Source: Nymphaea colorata (taxonomy: Eukaryota > Streptophyta > Magnoliopsida > Nymphaeales > Nymphaeaceae). From it: a DNA stretch of 64,000 nt. Every line of letters begins with the position of its first letter. Position 1 is the first letter of the stretch. Below the pieces are notes generated by a model, which was not told the origin of the DNA, ran no database searches, and worked only from the letters and a program-made list of their open reading frames with translations. The stretch is from positions 4,292,001-4,356,000 of the forward strand of contig NC_045150.1 in NCBI RefSeq assembly GCF_008831285.2, given 5' to 3'. Positions 1-11,403 of the stretch are shown piece after piece. A program made the position numbers and the translations under genes.

Positions 1-778
1 AACTAGCTCCTTCTTTTGCTTATAAACTAGTTAATATTCAGAAGCACATTATTGATGTATTTGTGTTCAAAGCCCTACGAGCTTTACGTATGGAAGATCT
101 GAGAAATGAATGATGTTTAACGTTACATACTGTCATTTGAACAACAGGTCCAGGTCACTCCTTCTAGTAAATGATATTTATTGATCTCTTGGTTCCCTCT
201 AGTCACACCTCAATCTAATAATATAAAATTGAGACTTATTTCGTATAGTGTAGGATACACTATGGCTGTCCTGAATCCATGACAAGAGATTCAATCCTAA
301 TAGTATCTGTAGGATATTTTCTCTTTAGGACAAGTTTATATTTGTTGAAAGGAAAAAAAAAAAGTTTACAAGGAGTGCTGCCTCAAAATGGGGTGGAGAT
401 ATCCTGCAAAAAACGAAGATATCTTCTTTGCTAGCCTGTAATTTCTGATTTTCTTTCAAAAGTTGGCACTACTTGTTCTATTGCATAATAGCAGTTCCAG
501 AGTTTCCTACTTGTGCTTTTTTGTTTGGTGTTTTGACTTTGTTACTATTGTTTTTTGGCAAATGTTTCTTTTTTCCAAATCGGTAAAAAAAATTAATCTG
601 AAAAAAAGATGAAATCATCTTAGCACAGTCACATTTATGTGAACGACTATCAAGGCCATCAAAGTGTATGTAGTACCACATACTTGGTTAAGATATTTGT
701 ATGTTCCATGTGTATCATATGAAGCTGCATGTCGTTTTATGAGCAAGATTCCAAGTTCTGATACTCATAAATATTTAG
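1..778 (+). other. intron or upstream part of the RRM protein gene, no exon seen
   Basis: This AT-rich stretch precedes the first readable RRM exon. The exon at 779 begins in phase 0 after an acceptor ending TTTAG, so the preceding exon, which should carry the first RRM strand (RNP2), must lie further left. I looked for a matching RNP2-type exon with a donor here and found none. The short open frames in this stretch have no family features. Confidence 0.5.
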
Positions 779-3700
779 GTGCATTTTGCGGCGACTAAGG
801 AAGCCTTACATTATCATTTTATGAAATGTGGGCCTGTGATAAAAGTTATTATATTGACTGATGCAGTTACTTCCCAGCCCAATGGGTAGATGCTTTTCCT
901 CCCTTAGTTATTTACTTTTTTTTTTTGGGATATGTTTACATCAAATAAACTTGGAAAATATGGCCAGGTCAGCTTATATAATTTTTGCTGACAAGAAAGC
1001 TGCAAACAATGCAATTGCATTGAATGGAACTTCTTTTATGTCTCGGATTTTAAAGGTATGCACATATCTCTGTACAATGTTCACTCTTTTTTTTTTTTTT
1101 TTTTTTGGCATTTAAATTGTTCAATGTATTTGGCCTTATCAACTACAGAACACATGCTTATATTATTTAGTTTTTTTTTATACAAGTCAAATGTTGGTAT
1201 GACAATGTAAAAGGATATCTTGCTATGTGATACCCCAAAACATTACCGATGAAGTCTCCAATATCTTACGAAAAACATGATTATTGAATGAATTTTTTGT
1301 TTTCTTTTTCACTTTTTCCTTCTCAAAAGATGTGCAAGCCTCTGTTAAATGCGAAATACTTAATGTTGTTGGCAAAAGGTTGTAGCTCTTGGTTGTTAGG
1401 GTAATTTCTTGCCAGTGCAAATTTGTGGCCAAGCATCCTGGCTGCTTGGCAGTATAGGAATTCTGCCACTACATCAAACAAAATTATTAGGAGCTTTAGG
1501 CATAAAGTTGGGCAACCTACTGGTGGCTGGTGCCCTATGTTCAGGGGTCAAGACAGGCTCCAGAATCCTCAGAAAGATGGAACTTCACAAGGATAAGAAA
1601 CACCAAAAGAAAAGAAAGAACAGCTTAATACTCAAATACGATGTGCTTGAGAAGTTTGACAATAGAAAGCTAAATGAAATCTTCATGCTATTGTAAAAGC
1701 ACAAGAAAGTTCATAGTGTAATGGGCCATAATAGAAGCAAGGCCAAAAACAACCATGGTCCAATTACTATTTGATCATGCCAATTACCAGAATTGTCTTA
1801 CAAAAAATAAAAACATAAAAACTAAAAATACAAAAGGCATGAAGAAAACATATATAAGTTCATGCTTTACATAAGGTACGGACATAGAATTCACATACTT
1901 AACACATATAACATATGCAGATTTAGAAAAACCACGGGTGCTTAACAGCCCATGGCAATGCCTGCCTGGACCCTCTGGTCAAGAGTTGGAGTTCATCCTG
2001 CCTTGGAGCAGGCTTAGCCCATTGTAAGCAGATTGCAAGCTGCCTATGGCCATTTGCCTAGCAATGAAGTAGACATTCTGCAGACTGGGTCTATCTAGCC
2101 AGATTCTATCATTGGCTTGAAGTGAATGAAGTCACCTTACCTGGTATAACTGCTTTGTGCCCATCCTACTTTGTGATTCATGGAATGTGCTTTTCCAAGT
2201 GAAAGCAGCACAGGTAATTCCACTACTTGGCTAGCAAGAAATATATCTGATGGGGGTGGCTTCTTCATGGAATGAGTTATGGGGATTTCATCACCTCTGC
2301 TAACAAAAAATAAGCTGGTAGGGTTCAAAACTTCAAATAGTGGATTCCATTGGAAAAGGTAGCTAATAGGGTTCAAATGGTGGATTCCATTAAGAATAGT
2401 GGATCTGGTCCATTTTGTGTTGTATTTTGGTCACATTAATCAGTAAAAGAAGCATTTTAAGGCCAATTCTTGTGAAATGCCTAAGAAATCTAGAAATATG
2501 AGCTTCAAAGATTACTTCAAAACGAGGCTGAGAGCTTGGAGAAAATTTAGGGTGTTAGTGTGTTACACCTTAGTAAAAAAAAAAAAAAAGAAAGGAGGCT
2601 GCCAAGCAATAGAAAGTGCAATGTAACACCCCATGTGTGATATGACTTGAGGATAGTTGTCTATGGGAGACTTTTAGAAATCTTGAGGGGTTTAAAACTC
2701 ATTTGCCATACTATCAATTCTCATGGTTTGTAGCCATTTTGGATAAAAACTGAAGCTAACTAGCTGGTGGATTAGAATTTGCTAACCTAAGTACTCAGGT
2801 TGGTTTTGCGATGAACTGTTACAATCAATATAAGAGTAAAGTTCAACATGCAGACCTGGGGTCCCGCACGTGCGAACTACTTAAGGAGTGTGGACTATAA
2901 CACCTTGTATGTGTATGAGGACCTAAAACAATTCTATATTGAAGATTGTGAGAAATATTCAAAGGCGTTGATTACTCGTGTGCTATACTACCAAATGTCC
3001 TTGTTTGCACCCAAAAAGTCTAGGAACTGACATCGTTTGGAAGTATGGTGCATAGGTATTTAGAATTTTAGACTCTTAAAGGCTGAAAACTTTCAAAATC
3101 TTCAGCATAGAATTATTCTTAGGTCCTTCTAGGTGGGCTGGGACCCACCTAACTAGGCACTTGGGTCAGTTTTTTGGGCCTCATTTTACAATTGAAATTA
3201 TAGTTAAATTCAACTCTCAAACTTATAAGTATTTAGACTCCTGAAGACTGAAGTTTTCTAAAAATCTTCAATTCGGATTGTTCTTAAGTCCTTTGAGGTG
3301 CTTTATGGCCCAGCATACTATGTACTCAAGTCACTTTGGGACTTTGGTTGTTACAATTGGTATTGTAGAAACACGAACAAGAAGAGGAAGAGCAACAACG
3401 ATCACGATGTAACGTGGAAAACCCTCAACAAGAGGGAAAAAACCACGAATGAGGAGGAGCCGGTGCCCACTAGCCGCCAGACTCTCTCTCTCCTTAGTTT
3501 TTCATTCACACCTTAAGGATTAGGGTTACACGACTTAAATAATGCCCAACAAGGGCTACAAGCTAGATCGGATCCGGATCTGGTCCCGAGACCCATCTAA
3601 CATACTTCAACACTCCCCCTCAAGTTGGACATACATATCAAACATGTCCAACTTGGATACATTTCTCTCAAATGAGGTCGAAGGTAAAGCCTTCGTCAGA

Positions 3701-6700
3701 ACATTAGCCGTTTGGACTTCAGATCTCATGTAAGGAAGTACAAGTTCTTTAGCATCAATTCTCTTTCGAATGAAATGCCAGTCAATCTCAACATGCTTTG
3801 TTCTGTTATGAAGCACAGGGTTGTTGGCCAAGTTAATTGCGGACTTGTTATCGCAATACATCTTCATTGGTTCTTCAACCTTTATACCAATATCAGTCAA
3901 CAATACTTTCAGCCACAAAAGCTCAGAAACTCCCATAGCAACAGCTCTGTATTCTGCTTCAGCACTGGAACGTGAACAAACATCTTGCCTTTTACTTCTC
4001 CACACTATGAGATTCCCTCCCAAATAAATACAATAGCCAGAGGTGGCCTCTTAGTATCAATACAGCCTGCCCAGTTTGCATCTGAATAACCTTCAATCCC
4101 AAGAGTGTCTTGCTTGACATATAAGAGACCTTTTTGCCAGGATTCCTCTTCAAGTAGCACAAGATCCTGTCAAACAGCCTTCAAGTGGGCATCCGTGGGA
4201 GCATGCATGAACTGACTCATCACATTCACAGCAAAGGTAATATCAGGTCTAGTGAGAGTAAGATAAATTAACTTCCATACAAGACATTGATATCTTTTTT
4301 TTGCCTCTTCACAGAGTGGCTCCCCGTCTCTAAGACTTAGCTTATGGCCAGCATCTAGAGGAGTAGAAGCTGGTCTACACCCTAGTTTCCCAGTCTCCTT
4401 TAACAAATCTAGAGTGTACTTCCGTTGATTTAGCACAAGGCTAGTCCCAGACCTAGCAATTTCTATGCCAAGGAAGTATTTCAACTTACCAAGGTCCTTA
4501 AGATCAAACTCAATCGCCAACAGTTTCTTTAACTTCATTATTTCATCTTCATCATCACCTGTGACAATCATATCATCAACATATACCAACAAAATAGTAA
4601 CCTTTTGCTCATTTCTCTTCACAAAGAGTGTATGATCTCCATTCCCTTGATGGTATCCACATTGTCTCATGACAAGTCTGAGTCGTTCAAACCATGCTCG
4701 AGGAGATTGCTTGAGCCCATATAAAGCTTTCCTTAGCTTACAACATTTTCCAGGTTCCTCATATCTTGGAGGCATACACATATATACTTCCTCTTCAAGG
4801 TCTCCATTGAGAAATGTGTTCTTGACATCAAGTTGGTACATCTTCCACTCCTTCATCACAGCTAAAGAGATAATGACTCTGACAGTCTTCATCTTCGCAA
4901 CAGGAGCAAAGGTCTCCAAATAATCAATCCCATATTTCTGACTAAACCCCTTGGCCACAAGACGAGCTTTGTATCTTTCAACACTCCCATCTGGTTTGTA
5001 CTTGATGGTGTAGACTCACTTAGATCCAACCAAGTGAGCCGCCTCAGGAATCTTTACAACTTCCCATGTCATGTTTCTTCGCAAGGCTTCCATCTCTTCT
5101 TGCATTGCATAAGTCCACTTAGGATCACTCTGAGCCTCAGCAACATTCCTGGGATCATAGTCAAAGAAAGAGAAGATACAAAGCATTTGTAGTCCTTGCT
5201 CAGTCTAGAATATGAAACAAAGTTACCAATAGGATGTTGAGTACATGACCTGACACCCTTTCGTAGGGCGATGGGAAGCTCTTCACTAGCAGCAACAGTC
5301 TGAATCTCTTCTTCAACAGGTTGCTTCTGCGCACGACTTGGGTCATCCAGGGAAGGACTAATTGGATTGGGAGTAGAATTCTCACCACCTGTCATCTCTT
5401 CTGTACAAACTCTTCGCCTAGAGTAAACTTGCCCAAATAGACGATTGCACTTCTCTTCTGCCTTAGTGGAACACTCTCCTTTTTTCTCCTGTTCATGCAC
5501 CTCACTAGATGGACCATTTTTCTCCTATTCATGCACCTCACTAGATGGACCAACAGAGTCACGCTTGTAGTCCAAAAAATCTGTAAACTGAATTTCCTGA
5601 CTTGGAGAATACTCTTCCTGTGACATAGAGTACTCCCCCTGAAGAGGATTCTCACCAAAATAGGAAACATGTTCAAGGAAAGTGACATCTTCGGTAACAT
5701 AGGCCCGACCAATAGAAGGGTCTCGACACTTGTACCCTTTTTGAGTGGGAGAATACCCTAAAAAAATGCCCTTAATGGATCTTGGATCAAGCTTTTTAAT
5801 GTGAGGACTATGATAGTGAATAAAGCAAACACAACCAAAAACTCTGAGTGGAAGAGAGAAAGGTTCACGACTCCCCGATAACAGAGAGTGAGACATCTTC
5901 CCATTCAACACACGACTAGACAACCGGTTTATAAGATACGCACTGGTCAGCACAGCATCCCCCCAATACTTTTTTGGAACATGACGTTGAAAAAGAAGAG
6001 CCTGAGTCATATTCAATAACTGACGATTTTTTTGTTCAGCAACTCCATTTTGAGGAGGGGTATAACTACAAGAAGTCTCATGAACAATTCACTTTTTTTG
6101 AAAGAAGCTATCAACAGACTGGCACATATACTCTTGAGCATTGTCAAATCGAAATGTCTTAACAGATGCTCCATATTGAGTTTCCACATAAGCAATGAAA
6201 GTCTCTATGACAGTAGGAACATCACTACGGTCTTTCAGCAAGTAGACAATAGTGTTACGAGAATAATCATCTATAAAGGTGATAAAATATTGAAAACCAT
6301 GACAAGAAGGAATCCCTGCAGGCCCCCACACATCAGAATGAATCATGGCAAATACCTCATTAGACCGATGGCTAGACAAAGGGTATGAAGCCCTAACATG
6401 TTTGGCCAGGTGACAGACATCACAAGACACCATAGTCATATCTAACCTGGAACATATATACAACTGTCTAAGAAGGCCAAAAGGCAAGTGTCCAAGGCAC
6501 TCATGCCAACGTAGAAGCAACTGAAGGGAGTCCTCTCTATTCTTCGTGGCTTGGCTGACTGCCGTCATGAGAGCCTGAGCAGCACGCATAGGTAAACGAT
6601 AGAGCCCGTCAGAAGCTAGACCAATCCCAATCCTCTTCACTGTCACCAAGTCCTGCATAACACAGCGATCAGCGGAAAATATAAGTTTGCAATTTAACTC

Positions 6701-9700
6701 CTTCGTGATCTTGCTAACCGACAAGGGAATATGAGGAACATGTAGAGCATTGTGGACTAAGAACTTGTTCAAAAGTGGGAGACTCCTTTTTCCAGCCACA
6801 GAGATAGATGAACCATCGGCAAGGGAAACACGATCCTTTCCTGATGAAAGCTTATACCCATGAAAGACCTTAGGATCGCCGGTCATGTGGTGAACAGCGC
6901 CACTGTCAATGATCCACTCCCCCATACGGCAATCCGCCATCACGTCTATAGATGAAGAAGCTGCCATAATCACAGATAGTCCAACAGGAGGCACGAGCAG
7001 CGATACAACAAGAGAGGCAATGGTGACAACAGAGAGCACCAACGGGCAGTAATATCCTTGGATAGAATCACAAGAACGAGAGACAAATCAAGTTCTATCC
7101 AGAAAGGAACGATAAAGAGAGAGAGGTAATATCTTCACCGGATTCCCAATCAACCCCAAGAGTGAACGAAGTGTCGATTGGGGGAAATGATCATCGATGT
7201 CGCTCGACGGAAGTGGTTCCTTCTCTCTCTCGGGCTGCAATCTCCCATGGGTAGAGGTTGCGTCACACGTTCTCCTTGCTGGAATCAAGTTTCAAGAGGC
7301 AAAACCCAGCAAGTATCAAGGTATAGAAGTGAATAGGAAATCAACTTCGAGATGAGGAAAGCCTTCACCTGTAAGATCAATTTAACCCCGGTCTTTTGTA
7401 AGGAAAGGGGGATGCGATCGCCGGAGCGCCGGCGGACGTTGAGGCAATCCTCAAGTTACGCTCCTCTCCTCCTTTACGTCCTCTACCAAGTCACGGACCA
7501 GCCACCTCTTCTTGCATGGTGGGCGCCAAAAAAACAAGAAGATGGAATCAAAGATCAACCAAGCAATATATTGCAGGTAAGAGGCGGATGCACTTCACCG
7601 GATTTGCAAAAGACCCCTCGGAAGTGACGTGAATAGGGGGAGGCAAGCCTAGGAAGCGCCTAAGCACGCATATCTTCTTCCCCGAGAGCAAGACGACGAC
7701 GCAAAAAGGCAGTGGCGCAAGGGACAACGGTGACGGCGACGGTCAACAACGCAAGAGCGACGGCGCAAGAGTGGCTGCAATGGCGATGGCGCAAAGGGTG
7801 ACACCGACAACGGCGGAAACAACGACGGTGGTATTGGGTACAGCGGCGGCGGCGGCGGGGGTGGCAGTGGCAGCGGTGGTAGCGGTGAGAGATATTAGGG
7901 TTGGAACTTCACAACCCCTAAAGATTTCCCAAACTCGTCAGCTCTGATACCATGTAGAAATACGAACAAGAAGAGGAAGAGAAACAACGATCACGATGTA
8001 ACGTGGAAAACCCTCAACAAGAGGGAAAAAACCACGAATGAGGAGGAGCCGGTGCCCACTAGCCGCCAGACTCTCTCTCTCCTTAGTTTTTCATTCACAC
8101 CTTAAGGATTAGGGTTACACGACTTAAATAATGTCCAACAAAGGCTACAAGCTGGATTGGATCCGGATCCGGACCCGGTCCCGAGACCCATCTAACATAC
8201 TTCAACAGGTATTATAGTTGAGTTTGACACTCCAACTTAGGGTTCTGCACACGCAAATGCTTGTACCTTAAGGGGGGAATTGTTTGACACTCCAACTTAG
8301 GACTTGAGATAGTCTTACATAAATCTTGTAGGGGTTTGTAACTCCTTTGCTATCATCTTAGTTCTAGCTCTCTTAGTCTCCTAGATATGGACTAATGCCA
8401 GCTAGAAGCATCATCTGGATTGTGTCAACCCAAGTTAGTTAGGCTACTCTCAGTTGGGACATGTTATATCACTAGTGGTTAAAATCCAACGCGAGTATGT
8501 TGGCGATTACTAGCATGCCATTGTAGCACCAACTTATTTTTGTTGCTATTGGCCTAATTACTCAACAACTATGACACTAGTAGCCAGCGAAAATAAGGTT
8601 TAAAATACATCAGTTGAAGATGCTTTACAGCAAGAAGGCATGATTATATTTGATATCCTGACATGACAACAGGAGGAAATTTTTGAGTATAGACAATTGG
8701 TTCAAAAAGAAAAATCAGCTGCATTGATAAAAGGTACTAAAAAGTCTTGTACTGTAGCATATTCAGAGGGCAATGGGCTTTCAGCTGCTGTCTGGAGACG
8801 TATTCAACTGTAAAAATGCTTGCATGGCAATGTGTGCAAGACATCAATTGCAATAGGTTCAACTCTTGGCCATGAGAAATCCGCTTCCTTGCAACAGTTT
8901 TAAAGTCTGATAGCATATTCGAAAAAATGCTAAAGCAAAATATATGGCAATGTGAGGAAGAAAGGAAATTTGGATGATCAAGTCTAGAAATGGCATAGGA
9001 GGTATGCATACCTCTCAAATCGTTTGGTGAATAGCACAATTCATGAAAAAAGCGGAAAAGGAGATCAGTTAGGGGTTTTCAATAAAAGAAAAAGGAGAAC
9101 CTGCCAAATGTAGGTTTCTTAAGAATCCTATCCAACTGTAAGCTTCTCAAGAAACTTTATAAAAGATATGCTATAAGTAAAGAGGAAGAGGACAGGAAAA
9201 AGAGAGGGGATCCTGCCAAATGTAGGTTTCTTAAGAATCCTATCCAACTGTAAGCTTCTCAAGAAACTTTGTAAAAGAGATGCTATAAGAAAAGAAGAAG
9301 ACACAAGGAAAAGAGAGGAGTAGAAGAACTGGACATAGGGAATTTTTTTTTTAAAAAAAGGCTGTCACATGGTGTGAGGTGTTGGGTGCAGACATTCTTG
9401 AAAAAGTTGGATGCCAGTGTGGCCAGAGTATATATATATATATATATATATTATATACATACATATACATAACTCTGGGTCATTGAACCGTGACTCTATG
9501 GTTCTAGTGACATCTAAAGACATCAAATGAGGGCCTTCCATCTTTTTTATGAAGGGTGCTTAGTTGCTCTCCTTTATACAATTTTTAAACCATATATAAT
9601 ATTATTTTTTTATTATATTTGTATGTTTAAATTCTCCCCTCTGCAACCTGACGGTGGCGCCTCCGTAAAGTCCCGCCACCACACTACGACCAGGAGACTA

Positions 9701-10441
9701 TCGGGCACTGCTGTCAGGCGACGAAGGGAGTAATCCTCCTCCCCCTCATGTTTAGAAGAAGGGGGAGGGCTTTCTCTCCCTCCCATCGGCTGACGGCACT
9801 GCCTAGTGGTCGGTGACCACGGGCAGCAGTGGCAGCCTATACTGCTGGCGGGAGGGGAGAAAACTCTCCTCCTTTCTCTGAACATGAGAGGAAGGGGGAG
9901 GGGTTTCTCCCCTCTCGCCAGCTGATGGCGGCACCCAACCTGTTGCTTAGCGCTGCCTGATGGTCAGTGACCATCAGGGCCTGGGTGCCACCATTTGCCG
10001 GCAGGAGGGGGAGTCCCCCCACACCCCACCCCCACCCCCTCTCCCCTTCTCTTCCTCTTCCTCCCCTGCTCCGTTCCACGATCTCACTAGAAAAAAAAAT
10101 GAAATGGAAAAGATAAAAAGTGAAAAGAAAAAGAAAAAAAATGCACTTAAAAGGAGAGCAAATAAGTGCCCTCCATGAAAAAGATGAAGGGCCTCATTTG
10201 ATGTCTTTAGGTGTCACTAGAACCATAGAGTCACAGTTTAATGGCTCATATAATTAATAGTATTATATGTTTATATTTCTGAAAATTAAATTTTATATGA
10301 AGTCCATCTTAGTTCATTTTAAAAGTTTATATTGAATAAAATAAAGTTTTTAAAATAATAGCAGACTGGTCTTCCTTTTTAAAAGATGGCAGACTGGTTG
10401 TCCTTTAGAAAGCATAGCTAGGTGCTGTTGTCCTTTCAAAG

Positions 10442-10480
<39 letters not shown>

Positions 10481-11403
10481 GCTGGGCTGGGTGCGGTGAC
10501 TGCACTCGAGTATGCTTCAGGGCGGCACCCATGTTGGTTGACGTGGGTGCGACACCCTAAATGAAAAGTCCATGTGACTTAAAAAAAAAAGAAGAAAAAG
10601 AGAAGAGTTGGAGTTTGAGAAAGGATGATTCTTAAAGGAGGAGGCTGCCTTCAAAGGGAAAACTCTGCCGAATGAATCGAGGTTGAAGACAATTGAGGAT
10701 TCCAGTCTCCTCTCTCCTTCTCCCTTCCAGTCTCTTTCTCTCTCCTTTAAATTCTTTGTGTTCTTCTTGCTTTGTAGCTTTGTAATGTGAACTGTTTGTA
10801 AACACGACCTCTCAAATGAAATTCTGAATATCTGTATTCAGTTTATTTGATTTTTTTATTTTCTTGTACAACAAAGTTTAGAAAAAGGAACATTTGACCA
10901 TATACAGTCACATTTCCTGCAAAAAAAGCTGGTAGACATTTGCATATTCTTTTCCTCTCCAACTTCTTCAAAGCAAACCTGTCTTGATTCTCATCCTTGG
11001 GTGGCCTGTTTAGGTTCTTTCTGGTTGGTGAAGTACTGTAGTGGTGGTATCTAAGCAGGACGACTCTTATTTCCTTCCTGATGTGGTTTTGGGATTTGAA
11101 GTTTCATTTACGACCGCTTCTATTTTGTTTAAGTTCTGTGTTTGTGTTGTGGTACAGATTGAGCGAAAGTCAGATGTATCCACCACTCCTGCTAAACCTT
11201 TACGTATCTCTGCTCATGATCTCAGCCTGCCACCAGAGAATCCTTCATATGCTAAGAAGACTCCCTTCGTTAAGAGACAGTACATCACTTCCCATCTACA
11301 ATGGAAACGGGATACTGGTAATGATTCCTTGTCTGGTACTGCCGCTGGTAGCAACAACTCTTCTGTCGCAGACCGCAGCATGGAACTCCACTCACCTACG
11401 TAA
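779..11403 (+). CDS. RRM-domain RNA-binding protein, 3' part (exons 779-885, 968-1055, 11158-11403)
   Basis: This is the C-terminal part of an RNA-binding protein of the plant family that includes Arabidopsis At3g12640 (family recalled, not searched). Exon 779-885 reads VHFAATKEALHYHF and then a strand ending in ILTDAVTSQPNG. Exon 968-1055 supplies the RNP1 strand GSAYIIF and the helix ending GTSFMSRILK. Donors follow 885 (phase 2) and 1055 (phase 0). The terminal exon opens in phase 0 after an acceptor at 11156-11157, reads IERKSDVSTTPAKP, contains the tail motif LQWKRD that I associate with this family, and ends with TAA. The three exons total 441 nt (146 codons plus stop). The 5' part lies outside the window. 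The 10.1-kb intron 1056-11157 carries an antisense copia element and a TIR element. The two RRM exons are secure. Joining them to 11158 rests on matching phase and the tail motif, so a further exon between them (for example near 1430-1600) cannot be excluded. Confidence 0.72.
1056..3363 (+). other. left part of the giant RRM-gene intron
   Basis: No convincing exon is seen. Diverged repeat modules occur near 3060-3140 and 3233-3310 (both contain a TTTAGACTC...CTTCA...TTCTTA.GTCCTT pattern). Related sequence resumes after the retrotransposon at about 8215, so the copia element landed inside an older repeat. A frame near 1430-1590 has no recognisable domain. Confidence 0.45.
3364..3612 (-). repeat. 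3' LTR of the copia element at 3364-8207
   Basis: This is the left copy on the plus strand and the 3' LTR of the minus-strand element. It begins TGTAGAAACACG and ends ATACTTCAACA on the plus strand. It aligns nearly end to end with 7953-8207. The main difference is a 6-bp indel in the GATCC-rich part. Confidence 0.93.
3613..3628 (-). promoter_or_regulatory. polypurine tract
   Basis: On the minus strand, CCAACTTGAGGGGGAG directly abuts the 3' LTR. This is the expected position and composition of the plus-strand primer of LTR elements. Confidence 0.85.
3629..7042 (-). pseudogene. copia pol polyprotein, broken (protease, integrase, RT, RNase H)
   Basis: Reading on the minus strand from 7042: protease motif DSGAVHHMTG (about 6900); integrase zinc site WHECLGHL...CDVCHLAKH; integrase core HSDVWGP, FITFIDDYSR and GVAEQKNR; reverse transcriptase with LDVKNTFLNGD (about 4830) and YVDDMIVTGDD (about 4560); RNase H with SSAEAEYRA and YCDNKSA (3820-3970); and the terminal HVEIDWHFIR region. 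The frame is continuous from 7042 to about 5165 except for stops at 6089-6091 (TGA) and 5525-5527 (TAG). A frameshift lies near 5165, a TGA at 5016-5018 and another frameshift near 4170. It would not make a full-length polyprotein. Confidence 0.92.
7043..7952 (-). other. copia 5' leader with primer-binding site, lacking gag
   Basis: This lies between the 5' LTR and the protease. The primer-binding site TGGTATCAGAGCT occupies 7940-7952. The rest is unusually GC-rich, with GCC/GTC triplet runs around 7680-7890. No open frame resembles a copia gag or its CCHC knuckle, although a normal gag needs most of this length. Confidence 0.75.
7953..8207 (-). repeat. 5' LTR of the copia element at 3364-8207
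   Basis: This is the 255-bp right copy, starting TGTAGAAATACG and ending TTCAACA on the plus strand. It is followed at once by the GGTAT target duplication. It is six bases longer than its partner in the GGATCCGGATCC-rich segment near 8159-8180. Confidence 0.93.
8213..9474 (+). other. RRM-gene intron between the copia and TIR elements
   Basis: No exon is seen. The stretch contains a continuation of the old repeat interrupted by the copia element, a tandem duplication at 9101-9320 and a (TA)n tract at about 9429-9452. Confidence 0.5.
9101..9320 (+). repeat. tandem duplication, period 112 bp
   Basis: Two copies start CTGCCAAATGTAGG at 9101 and 9213. They match closely through CCAACTGTAAGCTTCTC and the AAAGAG-rich tail. 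The second copy decays near 9320. Confidence 0.85.
9475..10239. mobile_element. non-autonomous TIR element with GC-rich interior
   Basis: Terminal inverted repeats of about 70 bp face each other. The left arm runs from TGGGTCATTGAACC through TCTATGGTTCTAGTGAC and ATCAAATGAGGGCC to about 9550. The right arm (about 10170-10239) carries the complement, with GGCCTCATTTGATGTC and GTCACTAGAACCATAGAG. The interior (about 9640-10080) is GC-rich with repeated short blocks around GGGGGAGGG and GGTCAGTGACCA. No transposase is visible. Long TIRs suggest a Mutator-like or foldback element, but no target duplication is clear, so the superfamily is open. Confidence 0.75.
10240..11157 (+). other. 3' part of the RRM-gene intron with a (GA)n microsatellite
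   Basis: A (GA)n tract lies at about 10446-10478. The stretch then runs through AT- and CT-rich DNA to a pyrimidine-rich acceptor (TGTTGTGGTACAG) just before the exon at 11158. No other exon is recognised. Confidence 0.5.

Larger units (their letters stand above)
3364..8207 (-). mobile_element. Complete Ty1-copia LTR retrotransposon, gag-less, with target-site duplication
   Basis: The element is 4844 bp and lies antisense in the RRM-gene intron. It is bounded by two LTRs of 249 and 255 bp that read TGTTGAAGTATG at their 5' ends on the minus strand. A perfect 5-bp target duplication GGTAT flanks it at 3359-3363 and 8208-8212. A primer-binding site TGGTATCAGAGCT (initiator-methionine tRNA type) lies inside the 5' LTR, and a purine tract sits against the 3' LTR. 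Domain order protease, integrase, reverse transcriptase, RNase H defines copia. No gag capsid or zinc knuckle is found between the primer site and the protease. The LTRs differ at about seven positions plus one 6-bp indel (about 97% identical by eye), so the insertion is fairly recent. Several coding lesions make it non-autonomous. Confidence 0.93.

Noticed and set aside
1409-1696. 95-codon frame that might be another exon of the RRM gene
   Set aside because: No clear acceptor in the right phase and no family motif. The direct junction 1055 to 11158 fits phase and motif better.
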